This document shows, one piece after another, positions 46,017-55,034 of a DNA stretch of 64,000 bases. Position numbers and translations under genes: made by a program. Below the pieces are notes generated by a model. It was given only the letters and a program-made list of their open reading frames with translations, searched no databases and was not told the DNA's origin. The DNA lies in contig NZ_JAUKPO010000029.1 in the NCBI RefSeq assembly GCF_030503435.1, positions 1 to 64,000 of the forward strand, read 5' to 3'. Position 1 is the stretch's first letter. Each line of letters opens with the position of its first letter. Origin of the DNA: Rhodocytophaga aerolata (GTDB taxonomy: Bacteria > Bacteroidota > Bacteroidia > Cytophagales > 172606-1).

Positions 46017-47186
46017 ATGCTACCTAAAAATTATGTTTGGCTATACATACTGCTGCTCTTTATTAGCAGCTGTGTAGAGGAGTATCTGCCACCACCCATT
46101 GAAGCGCCTGAAGGGTTATTGGTGATAGATGGTTACCTGAACAGCGGGCAGGAAGCCAGTACAATTGTTCTTTCCCGTACGCAGAATCTGGCAGATACTG
46201 TTAATCCCATAGCTGAAACAGGAGCCAGGGTTATTGTACAAAGTGAACAACAGGAGTCATACCAGTTTATGGAAACCGGCAATGGGGTGTATACACTGCC
46301 GGCTATAAATGTAGTTAGCGGACAAAAATACCGGCTTCAGATACTAACTGCCTCTGGCCAGGAGTATGAATCGGAGTATGTAGCAGTGAAAGCTACGCCT
46401 GCCATCGATTCGATCAGCTGGAAAGTAGAGAATGGCGGTTTACAGCTGTATGCCAATACCCATGATGAGCAAAACAACACCTGGTACTACCGCTGGCGCT
46501 TTGAGGAAACCTGGCAATATACTTCAGCTTTTGAATCTACCATGGACTTTGTCAACCGGCAACTAGTGCCCAGAAGTGAAGACATCTACCGGTGCTGGCG
46601 CACAGAACCTTCCACCAACATTATCATTGGGTCATCTACCCGCCTCACCCGGGATGTGATCCAAGAGTTTCCTTTGCAGTTTCTGCCTTCCGATTCAGAA
46701 AAGCTAGGCATCCGCTACAGCATCTTGGTCCGGCAATATGCGTTGAGCAAAGAGTCCTATGAGTATTTGCAGAAGTTAGAGAAGAACACAGAGAACTTAG
46801 GTACCTTATTTGACCCGCAGCCTTCCCAGCTGACAGGCAACCTGCGTTGTGTGAGTGATCCTGCCGAGATAGTCATCGGCTACTTTGATGTGTTAGCTGA
46901 GCAGCAGCAGCGCATCTTCATTGGCAAAGAACAACTGCCTGCCTGGGCGGTTACTACCGGCTATGAAGCCTGCCGAAATGATACCGTAGATGTTATGGAC
47001 ATACCTCCTTTGCCATCTGGCTATATGTTTATTGAGAAGCAGTGGTTTTATAAACCCATTACAGGACCAGTAAGAGATCCTTCAGCACCTTTGTTTGTCT
47101 ATACAGAAGGAGCCGTTATTTCACCCATTAGTTGTGTAGACTGCCGCACCAGGGGCACGAATATAAAACCTGATTTCTGGCAGTAA
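46017..47186 (+). CDS. DUF4249 lipoprotein, copy 2
   Basis: A 389-aa paralogue of the preceding lipoprotein with lipobox LFISSC near residue 19. The N-terminal 130 residues differ markedly from copy 1 apart from the first segment (EEYLPPPIEAPEGLLVIDGY). The central 190 residues are identical to copy 1, and the end again differs until the shared tail CVDCRTRGTNIKPDFWQ. It lies 35 bp downstream of copy 1 in the same operon. Confidence 0.88.
   Translation: MLPKNYVWLYILLLFISSCVEEYLPPPIEAPEGLLVIDGYLNSGQEASTIVLSRTQNLADTVNPIAETGARVIVQSEQQESYQFMETGNGVYTLPAINVVSGQKYRLQILTASGQEYESEYVAVKATPAIDSISWKVENGGLQLYANTHDEQNNTWYYRWRFEETWQYTSAFESTMDFVNRQLVPRSEDIYRCWRTEPSTNIIIGSSTRLTRDVIQEFPLQFLPSDSEKLGIRYSILVRQYALSKESYEYLQKLEKNTENLGTLFDPQPSQLTGNLRCVSDPAEIVIGYFDVLAEQQQRIFIGKEQLPAWAVTTGYEACRNDTVDVMDIPPLPSGYMFIEKQWFYKPITGPVRDPSAPLFVYTEGAVISPISCVDCRTRGTNIKPDFWQ
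46414..46984 (+). repeat. 571-bp identical duplicate within DUF4249 copy 2
   Basis: Second member of the identical pair; offset from copy 1 is 1208 bp. Both boundaries are sharp: single-base differences at each end are followed by diverged sequence. Confidence 0.9.
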
Positions 47187-47205
47187 GTTGCCTTTAATAA
47201 AGTAT

Positions 47206-49614
47206 ATGAACCAGACCATCCTTACCCGCATACATTTAATCTTCTTTCTCATGGTCAGCTGCGCTGCAAACCTGTTTAGCCAGACGGATGCATCAGAGGA
47301 GGTAGTTCAGAAATTTAATAACTATAGCCGGCAAGCTTTACAAGAGAAATTATATATTCATACAGATCAATCGGTTTACCTCACCGGCGAATTGCTCTGG
47401 TTTAAAGTTTACTATGTAGATGGCACCCTACATCAACCGCTAGACCTAAGCAAAGTAGCTTATCTGGAAGTACTTGACCAGGATCAGCGGCCAGTATTGC
47501 AAGCCAAAGTGGCTTTATCTGACGGGAGTGGGAATGGTTCTTTTTTTCTGCCTGCTTCCCTAAACTCCGGGAATTATCTGATCCGGGGATATACCAACTG
47601 GATGAAAAACTTTGACAAGGCATATTTCTTTGAAAAACCAGTAACTATTATTAATACTTTCCGGCAGATAGGTGCCTTGCCAGTAAAAGATACGTTGCAT
47701 TATGAGGTGCAATTCTTTCCGGAAGGAGGGAACCTTGTTGAAAATATAGCCAGCAAAGTGGCCTTCCGGGTAACTGATCATTATGGAAAAGGAGTGGGCT
47801 TTAAAGGTGTAGTGCTTACTGCCGAAAACGACACGGTTGCCAGGTTTCAGCCACAAAAATTCGGCATAGGTCATTTTTTATTTACTCCACTACCTGGCAA
47901 TCAATACAAAGCTATACTCCGGCTTGCCAACGGAAAAGAGCTTATCCAAAAACTGCCTGAGATACATTCTCTGGGTTATACTATGCAACTGGAAGAATCA
48001 GCTGCAGGAGAGATAAACGTAACTGTGCAGGTTGCATCCACCACTCCGTTGCCGCATGTCTATTTACTTGCACATACCAGGCAGCAAATAAAGATCGCAC
48101 AGAAGCAAGCATTACAACAAAACACTGCAACCTTCACTTTTTCAAAACAAGTATTGGGAGACGGTATTTCACACATCACTATTTTCAATGCAAGCAACCA
48201 GCCTGTTTGTGAACGTTTGTATTTCAAAAGGCCGGAACAAAAACTGGTAATTAGTGCTAAAGCTGATCAGGAAATACATAGCTCCCGTAAAAAAGTGGTG
48301 TTGGATATTTCTACCCAGCATACATCTGGCAATCCGCTTGCTGCCCAATTATCGGTAGCCGTATACAAAACAGATACTCTGCTGACCGGGGATAATCTAA
48401 CATTGCCGAGTTATCTCTGGCTCAGCTCTGATTTAGCAGGAAAGGTTGAGTCGCCTGACTACTATTTTACCGAAAATGGTCCACACGTTCAGCAGGAATT
48501 AGATAACCTGATGCTGACACATGGCTGGCGGAGATTTAGCTGGCAACAAATGATGAAAGGAGATCGCCTGTCTTTAAAATATATTCCTGAATATGAAGGC
48601 CATCTGGTTCAAGGCCGTATAATTCATACAACCCAAAATACACCTGCCGCCAATATATCTGCATATTTGTCTGTTCCGGGAAGATATCCTCAATTATATA
48701 TAGCTCAAAGTGATTCGGCAGGGGAATTATTGTTTGCTGTCAAAGAGGTATATGGTGCACGGCAGCTTATTGCCCAGACAAACTCCCAACGGGATAGTCT
48801 ATACCGGATAGAATTGAAGTTACCTTATTTTGAAACAAGTTCTTCGTGGCAACTACCTTATTTTTCATTAGCAGCGCAGACAACAGATGCCTTGCTTACC
48901 CGAAGCTTGAGCATGCAGACCCAGAATACATATTTTGCTGGGAAAAGAAATCATTTTACTGCTTTTCGTCCGGATACAGCCACTTTTTACGGGTCACCAG
49001 ATGCCAGATACCATCTGGATGAGTACACCCGGTTTCCGCTGATTGAAGATGTATTGAAAGAATATGTGCCAGGTGTGCAAGCCAGAAAGCGGAGAGGCAA
49101 CTATTATCTGGAAGTGTTAGACTTGCCTCATAAAATTAATTTTACGGATAATCCCCTGGTTGTAGTAGATGGAGTACCTGTATTTGATATGAACCGGCTT
49201 ATGTCATACAATCCCTTTAAAGTAAAGCGGCTGGATGTTGTTACCAGGAAGTATTACCTGGGGCCAGAATCGTTTAGTGGCGTGTTGGGTTTTGCTACGT
49301 TTACAGGAGAAGTGGCCGGTTTGCCTTTAGACCCAGGAGCAGTTATTCTAGATTTTGAGGGCTTACAACAACAACGGGAATTTTACGCACCCTTGTATGA
49401 TACTCCCCAGCAGCAGGAAAACCGCTTGCCCGACTTTAGACATTTATTGTTCTGGTCGCCTACAGTAAAAACCAATAAAGATGGTAAGACTCAACTGGCG
49501 TTTTACACATCTGATATGGAAGGGGAGTATACTGGTGTATTGGAAGGTATAACGCCGGATGGTAAGATAGGGCATTCAACCTTTACAATTACCGTGCAGC
49601 ATCCTCCTAAATAA
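47206..49614 (+). CDS. Large MG2-like secreted protein with TonB-plug-like segment
   Basis: About 802 aa from the ATG at 47206; an in-frame TTG at 47188 would add six residues ahead of the signal peptide and is less likely. After the signal peptide come macroglobulin-MG2-like beta domains (EKLYIHTDQSVYLTGELLWF, SGNYLIRGYTNWMKNF). The C-terminal third has a plug-like stretch (FPLIEDVLKEYVPGVQ, NPLVVVDGVPVFD). Such proteins accompany TonB receptors in Bacteroidota and probably assist substrate handling at the surface. It is the last gene of the operon. Confidence 0.8.
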   Translation: MNQTILTRIHLIFFLMVSCAANLFSQTDASEEVVQKFNNYSRQALQEKLYIHTDQSVYLTGELLWFKVYYVDGTLHQPLDLSKVAYLEVLDQDQRPVLQAKVALSDGSGNGSFFLPASLNSGNYLIRGYTNWMKNFDKAYFFEKPVTIINTFRQIGALPVKDTLHYEVQFFPEGGNLVENIASKVAFRVTDHYGKGVGFKGVVLTAENDTVARFQPQKFGIGHFLFTPLPGNQYKAILRLANGKELIQKLPEIHSLGYTMQLEESAAGEINVTVQVASTTPLPHVYLLAHTRQQIKIAQKQALQQNTATFTFSKQVLGDGISHITIFNASNQPVCERLYFKRPEQKLVISAKADQEIHSSRKKVVLDISTQHTSGNPLAAQLSVAVYKTDTLLTGDNLTLPSYLWLSSDLAGKVESPDYYFTENGPHVQQELDNLMLTHGWRRFSWQQMMKGDRLSLKYIPEYEGHLVQGRIIHTTQNTPAANISAYLSVPGRYPQLYIAQSDSAGELLFAVKEVYGARQLIAQTNSQRDSLYRIELKLPYFETSSSWQLPYFSLAAQTTDALLTRSLSMQTQNTYFAGKRNHFTAFRPDTATFYGSPDARYHLDEYTRFPLIEDVLKEYVPGVQARKRRGNYYLEVLDLPHKINFTDNPLVVVDGVPVFDMNRLMSYNPFKVKRLDVVTRKYYLGPESFSGVLGFATFTGEVAGLPLDPGAVILDFEGLQQQREFYAPLYDTPQQQENRLPDFRHLLFWSPTVKTNKDGKTQLAFYTSDMEGEYTGVLEGITPDGKIGHSTFTITVQHPPK

Positions 49615-49782
49615 AACGGCGAATATAAGAGTTAACGAGCCATTTATCCTCGGCTTTATATTTATTAATCATTGTTTAATTGAATTACCATCATCATACT
49701 TATTATTCTCATAAATACATTTACTGGAATATAAAAGGTTTGCGTTTGAGTAAGTATCTATGAATGATGCTTAAACATATAC

Positions 49783-49812
49783 AAAAAGGCTGCTTAGTTA
49801 AGCAGCCTTTTT
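49783..49812. terminator. Bidirectional terminator between convergent operons
   Basis: 14-bp perfect stem AAAAAGGCTGCTTA with a 2-base nominal loop, flanked by A and T runs. It separates the plus-strand receptor operon from the minus-strand susD gene. Confidence 0.88.
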
Positions 49813-49833
49813 CTTATAAATGTGGCCGATGTA

Positions 49834-51261
49834 TTACCTTACATCCCACCAAAGTTTATTAGTAAGCACGTCTTGGCCAATAGCTGAAACAGCTTGTGCA
49901 TAGTTGGTTGGGTTCAGCGTTTGTTCTAATACTGGATAGGTAAACCGAACAGGTACCGATGCTACAAATGCGTCGGCCGGGGCTTGTAATTGCGGAGAGT
50001 CTAATCTTCTCCACTCTGTCCAAGCATCCCAACCCCGGTTATAGAGGGCAATCCATTTCTGTTGGCCAATTTTCTCCCGGAAAGTAGCGCCAGATGTCAG
50101 GTAGTTTACTTCAGGTTTTAATAGATAGGTAGCCGCATCAATTGCTGTTCCCCCCCAATCTAAGATAGAAGCTGTTACAGCTGCATTATAATGTTCAATA
50201 GCTGTACCACCTACATTGAAACCTCTTTCTGTTGCTTCTGCTAACAAAAATTCAACTTCTGCATAGTCTAACAATACGCCTCTGAACTCAGGATCAATGA
50301 TTTCTTCGGCAGGTTTAGAGAACAGCGTATAGTTGTTACTTGTACCATATGTACCTCCTACATAAGCACCATTGATTGGTGTAAAGTAGAAAGGTAAACG
50401 TGGGTCGCCAAGAGCATTCATTCTATTTACCAGTGTATTAGCCACTATAAAATCCTGACGTCCGCTCTGTACCAAGTCAACCCAGATTGGGTTTGTATTG
50501 GGTGGTGCAGGAAGATATTGGAAAATGGCATTGTCATCATTAGAAGTAAATACATTGGGTGCGGCTTGTTCAGCTAACGTTTGTGCTTTCGCAGCATCTA
50601 CATCGGCAATCACCATGGCCATCTTTAGTTTTAAAGAATTGGCAAATTTTACCCAGCTAGCTATATCGCCACCATAAATCAAATCGCCGGTGCCAAAACT
50701 GTTGGCAGACTCATCCAATAAGGCAATAGCTGCATCCAGTCTGGTTAACAAATCATTGTATACAGTAGAAGCATCATCGTACTTTGGTGATGGAATGGTG
50801 TAGTCTAGGGCCTCTGTATAGGGGATATCACCAAATGTATTTACCAGCACTTGCCAGGCATACACTTCCATAATTTCGATCTGAGCCAACTGGTTTTGTT
50901 TCAAAGCTTCGTCTACAACAGATTCGTCTGCTTCCAAAATAGTGCGGGCCTCTTTCAGGTCTCTCAGGACTGATACATACAATGTATTCCAGAATGTCTG
51001 CGGAATATTCCGGGTATTCAGGTCATATCTGGGTTCATCGGTGTAAGTAGTAGTTGTCCAGTGTTGAGCAAGTAAACGAAACACATTATCGTTTACACTA
51101 GTGCTGGTCATAATATCCGTCAGGTTTTTCTGTGCATTAGAAAACAGTGTAACTGCCGGAACTTCCGTGGCACTTTTAGGATCTGTGTTGAGCTCTGTCA
51201 GATCATCCTGGCAGGCTAACGTAGAAAATAAAAATATAAATACTATACTAAGTTTTTTCAT
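49834..51261 (-). CDS. SusD/RagB-family lipoprotein
   Basis: A 475-aa surface lipoprotein with lipobox STLAC near residue 17 and a TPR-rich SusD-like body (NTFGDIPYTEAL, SWVKFANSLKLKMAM, LLAEATERGF). It is the lid and substrate-capture partner of the SusC channel encoded 9 bp upstream. The substrate (glycan or peptide) is not indicated; no glycoside hydrolase is nearby. Confidence 0.93.
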   Translation of the reverse strand: MKKLSIVFIFLFSTLACQDDLTELNTDPKSATEVPAVTLFSNAQKNLTDIMTSTSVNDNVFRLLAQHWTTTTYTDEPRYDLNTRNIPQTFWNTLYVSVLRDLKEARTILEADESVVDEALKQNQLAQIEIMEVYAWQVLVNTFGDIPYTEALDYTIPSPKYDDASTVYNDLLTRLDAAIALLDESANSFGTGDLIYGGDIASWVKFANSLKLKMAMVIADVDAAKAQTLAEQAAPNVFTSNDDNAIFQYLPAPPNTNPIWVDLVQSGRQDFIVANTLVNRMNALGDPRLPFYFTPINGAYVGGTYGTSNNYTLFSKPAEEIIDPEFRGVLLDYAEVEFLLAEATERGFNVGGTAIEHYNAAVTASILDWGGTAIDAATYLLKPEVNYLTSGATFREKIGQQKWIALYNRGWDAWTEWRRLDSPQLQAPADAFVASVPVRFTYPVLEQTLNPTNYAQAVSAIGQDVLTNKLWWDVR

Positions 51262-51270
51262 GGCAAATAA

Positions 51271-54200
51271 TTAGAATCTTAATTGAACATTAAATCCAAG
51301 GTTGCGGGTAGTAGGATAGCTACCTACCTGATAGCCTTGCAGGTTACCAGAGCTTAAGCCATCTTCAGGATCAGCATAAGGCAGTTTTTTATGGAAGATG
51401 AACAGGTTTCTTCCGATAACTGATACATCAATACCACGGAAAGGCTGAATTCTGTCTACCCAAGCTTGTGGTACAGAGAAGGTTAAGTTAGCTTCTCTCA
51501 GTTTAATGTAGCTGGCATCATACACAAATCCGGCTGCAGGATTTCTGGCATATCCGAAAAGGCCATAGTTGGTAGCACTTACTCTTCTCTCGTTTGGTGT
51601 GCCATCTTCTAGTACGCCAGGTACAATATATCCGCCACCGTTGGCAATGCTATTTCTTAAGGGATTGCCCAGGTCGTTTAAGCCGGCTGTTTCAGGATAA
51701 CCACCGGTAGCCAGGCCATAATACATATCCAGTGAGAAAACATCGCCGCCTTGTCTGGTGTCAATTAAGAAACTCAACGATACATTTTTGTATCTCAACG
51801 TATTTTGAATACCGCCAATCCAGTCAGGGTTGATATTTCCGATGATTTCATTGGAAGTAGCAGAGCGGGCATAGTATCCGGTTGGTAACACTATTTTCTC
51901 CCCGTTCTCATGATAGACAAAGTTCTGTCCTCTGATTGTTCCATAAGGTTCGCCTAAAGCAGCATTGATAGATACACCACCCTGGAAGTTACCCAATGGA
52001 AGGTTAGTAATACCTGGATATAATGCTTTTACTTCGTTTCTGTTGCGGGTCCAGTTCACATTTACAGTCCAGGTGAAAGATGGTGTTTTGATAGGGGATA
52101 CAAAAGCAGTAACCTCCCAGCCTCTGTTTTCAACATCACCAGCATTGATATATCTGGACGTATACCCGGTAGCTCTTGAAATACCTACAGGGATGATCTG
52201 GTCAACTGTATTTTGCTTATAATAAGTAACGTCAAATCCTAAACGGTTATCCAGGAAAGCCATTTCTACACCAGCCTCATAACTTTTAGTACGTTCGGGC
52301 TTTAACTCAGGGTTATTTTTTATGTTAGGTACGGAGAAAAGAGGTGTAGAGCCAAAACCTGTTGGTTTATCAAAAACATCCAGAATACTTTGAACAGGAG
52401 CCGTATTACCCACTTCAGCATAGTTCAAACGTACCTTTCCGGCAGTTAACCATGGCGTGTTTTTCATCAATTCAGAGAAAACGAAGCTGGTAGATATAGA
52501 AGGGTAATAATATACATTTGCGCCAGCAGGTAAAGAAGATGCTTCATCTCTTCTGGCTGCCAGATCCAGGAATATGAAATCTCTGAAACCTATGGTAGCA
52601 CTGGCAAAAATACCATTTACCTGAAGGTCGGAATAAACTTCTTCAGGCGCTTCAATTGGATTCAACGAGTTTGATAAAGAATATAAATTAGGTACAACCA
52701 GACCACCATTGGTTTCTGCGTAAATAGATTCAATCGTTGTTCTCCGGATGTTGGTACCAATTACACCTTTCAAATTAAAGCTTTCAGAAAGGTCTTTATT
52801 CATGTTCACTAACAGATCGTAGTTGTATTCGCTGAAGGTACGGTTGAATCTGGAATACTCAGAAGGAGAGAGGCTACCCACAGCATATCTTTCTTCAGCC
52901 ATAAAATCGTTTCTGTCCAAAGATATACGTCCCAATACATCAATCCAGTCGGCAATTTTGTAGGTTAAACTCACATTACCAAAATATCTGGAACGTACGT
53001 CATTCTGATAATTTTCATAACGAGTCCAGTAAGGGTTATCCCAGTATATCGGCACTGGATTATCAGACAGTGGATTTGCCCAGTTCCAGGTTACGTTTTT
53101 GCCTGACCGGAAATACGCATCTTTCTGCTCTAGAATGTCTACGTTTGTTTGCCACCACTGACGCATATTGGTAGCAATGTTTTTATCATCATAGCCAGTA
53201 CCATATCTACCCAGACCCTCAGTCAGGGTGAAGTTGATGGAGGCGGAAGCGGTTAATTTATCCGTTACATTGTAGCCAGCGCCGAAGTTGATAAAGTTTT
53301 TCTTTAGTTCACTGTTTGGTAAAATGCCTTGTTCGGTATTTCTGCCATAACCTAATTTGAAATATCCTTTGTCGCTACCACCATCAACCATAATGCTGTG
53401 AGAAGAGGTTATAGAGTTTTTAAAGAATTTGATAGGATCATTCGCAGGAGCAACCCAAGGAGTAGGGGTTCTGTAGAAAGGAGAAGTAGGATCAAAGGCA
53501 TTCCACTGGTATACTGACAAGTTTGGATCGAAAGGACCACCATAAGAAGCATCTTCAGTGGTAGGTACAATTAAATCTGTGATTCCATCTCCATTTACGT
53601 CTGCTTCATTAAAGTAGGCATCTTCATTTGGTCCGTAGTAAGCACCGTAGCCGCCTCCATATTGTCTCTGGAAGGTAGGAAAAGTATTTTTGTTAAGCAT
53701 ACCTACGGTCATACCTGAATTAACAGTTACACCCAAGCCTTTTCTACCTTTTTTGGTGGTAATCAAAATCACACCATTGGCGGCCCGTGAACCGTACAAC
53801 GCAGTAGCTGCAGCACCTTTCAACACGTTGATAGATGCAATGTCGTCCGGATTGATATCTGCTGCTGCGTTACCATAATCGTACCCGCCGCGGCCCGTTA
53901 CCTGGCTACCTCTCTGAGAAACAGCATTATTACTGTTTACGTTAGAGTTATCTATTGGCACGCCATCTACAATAAACAGTGCCTGGTTATTACCAGTCAG
54001 TGATTTGTTACCACGGATAACCACGTTGGTAGATCCACCCATGTTATTGTTTCTGGTAATCTGCAGACCAGCTACTTTGCCTGATAAAGCATTCACAAAG
54101 TTGTTTTCCCGGACTTTAGCAATAGATTCGCCACTTACTTGCTGGGCAGCATAAGGTAATTCGTTTTTGGTTCTTTCGATACCCTGCGCAGTTACGACTA

Positions 54201-54516
54201 CTTCACTGAGTGCTTGCACATCAGAAGCCAATTGAACATCCACCACGGAACGGGTGCCAACAGGTACTTCCTGTGTTTGTAGACCAATAAAACTAAAAAT
54301 CAGCGTAGCATTGGTCGGTACGCTGATACTGTAGCCTCCATCAGCACCGGTTGTAGTACCCGAGGTGGAGCCTTTTACTAAAACGTTTACACCAGGTAAA
54401 GCTGATCCATCCTCCGTGGATGTTACTTTCCCTGTAACTGTTCGATCTTGCGCCTTTAGGTGGTTGGTTAAGCAGGCTAACAAGATGAAACTAATCAGTA
54501 GAATCCTTTTCATCAT
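51271..54516 (-). CDS. SusC/RagA-family TonB-linked outer-membrane transporter
   Basis: A 1081-aa transporter. Signal peptide 1-22, then a carboxypeptidase-like domain (RTVTGKVTSTEDGSALPGVN), the SusC signature plug (NKSLTGNNQALFIVDGVPID, KGAAATALYGSRAANGVI) and a beta-barrel ending NLGFNVQLRF. With SusD it imports oligomeric nutrients using TonB energy. No regulator lies next to it. Confidence 0.95.
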   Translation of the reverse strand: MMKRILLISFILLACLTNHLKAQDRTVTGKVTSTEDGSALPGVNVLVKGSTSGTTTGADGGYSISVPTNATLIFSFIGLQTQEVPVGTRSVVDVQLASDVQALSEVVVTAQGIERTKNELPYAAQQVSGESIAKVRENNFVNALSGKVAGLQITRNNNMGGSTNVVIRGNKSLTGNNQALFIVDGVPIDNSNVNSNNAVSQRGSQVTGRGGYDYGNAAADINPDDIASINVLKGAAATALYGSRAANGVILITTKKGRKGLGVTVNSGMTVGMLNKNTFPTFQRQYGGGYGAYYGPNEDAYFNEADVNGDGITDLIVPTTEDASYGGPFDPNLSVYQWNAFDPTSPFYRTPTPWVAPANDPIKFFKNSITSSHSIMVDGGSDKGYFKLGYGRNTEQGILPNSELKKNFINFGAGYNVTDKLTASASINFTLTEGLGRYGTGYDDKNIATNMRQWWQTNVDILEQKDAYFRSGKNVTWNWANPLSDNPVPIYWDNPYWTRYENYQNDVRSRYFGNVSLTYKIADWIDVLGRISLDRNDFMAEERYAVGSLSPSEYSRFNRTFSEYNYDLLVNMNKDLSESFNLKGVIGTNIRRTTIESIYAETNGGLVVPNLYSLSNSLNPIEAPEEVYSDLQVNGIFASATIGFRDFIFLDLAARRDEASSLPAGANVYYYPSISTSFVFSELMKNTPWLTAGKVRLNYAEVGNTAPVQSILDVFDKPTGFGSTPLFSVPNIKNNPELKPERTKSYEAGVEMAFLDNRLGFDVTYYKQNTVDQIIPVGISRATGYTSRYINAGDVENRGWEVTAFVSPIKTPSFTWTVNVNWTRNRNEVKALYPGITNLPLGNFQGGVSINAALGEPYGTIRGQNFVYHENGEKIVLPTGYYARSATSNEIIGNINPDWIGGIQNTLRYKNVSLSFLIDTRQGGDVFSLDMYYGLATGGYPETAGLNDLGNPLRNSIANGGGYIVPGVLEDGTPNERRVSATNYGLFGYARNPAAGFVYDASYIKLREANLTFSVPQAWVDRIQPFRGIDVSVIGRNLFIFHKKLPYADPEDGLSSGNLQGYQVGSYPTTRNLGFNVQLRF

Positions 54517-54558
54517 GGTTTTTGGTTTTGTTTAATAAAATAAATTTATTCTAAACTT

Positions 54559-54566
54559 CAAACATA
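54559..54566 (-). promoter_or_regulatory. Candidate Bacteroidota -7 box upstream of the SusC gene
   Basis: TATGTTTG on the minus strand fits the Bacteroidota -7 consensus TAnnTTTG and lies 43 bp before the start codon. A T-rich stretch about 20 bp upstream could be the weak -33 element. Confidence 0.4.
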
Positions 54567-54969
54567 ATTTATTTTTATTACATGGAAAAGTGCTGAATAA
54601 AATTTCTGTTAATTAATTATTTGCAGAATATTTTTAGTCCCTGACTGTTTTTATACTTTTTTGGTGTTTTGTCTATTTCAAAGAATGTTTTCTTGTATTT
54701 TTTGATTATTAAGCAGATAGAGAAAAAAATATAGGAAAATATATTCTTTGGCAGGTTTTACCATGTAGAAATAAATTGTATGCTTATTTATAGTGTAAAA
54801 AATACACTTTTGTGAGTAAATATTACTTATATCATAGCCGATAAAGTGCCTTGAGAAATGGAAGGATGGTTACTTGATAACCAAATAGAGGGCAAAACCG
54901 CCCTACGTGTGGGAAATACCTGGCAAAAAGGCGAAAAGTAGATCTTGAAGTGTTTCAATTGGCTTATAC
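54567..54969. other. Intergenic region upstream of susC
   Basis: About 400 bp of AT-rich DNA. A 27-codon plus-strand frame beginning MEGWLLDNQIEGKT near 54858 looks like a gene fragment but is too short to assign. Nothing else supported. Confidence 0.4.
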
Positions 54970-55011
54970 CCAAAGCCCTCCGTTCATATAATTTTGAACG
55001 GAGGGCTTTGG
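54970..55011. terminator. Strong hairpin after the giant secreted protein gene
   Basis: 17-bp perfect stem CCAAAGCCCTCCGTTCA with an 8-base loop, 24 bp past the minus-strand stop at 55035. Little T-run follows on that strand, but stem strength and position support a terminator. Confidence 0.75.
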
Positions 55012-55034
55012 TTTACTAAATCAGCTTTATGTGA

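Noticed and set aside
54858-54941. Short plus-strand frame starting MEGWLLDNQIEGKT
   Set aside because: Only 27 codons, no homology recognised and no downstream continuation; noted as a possible fragment only.
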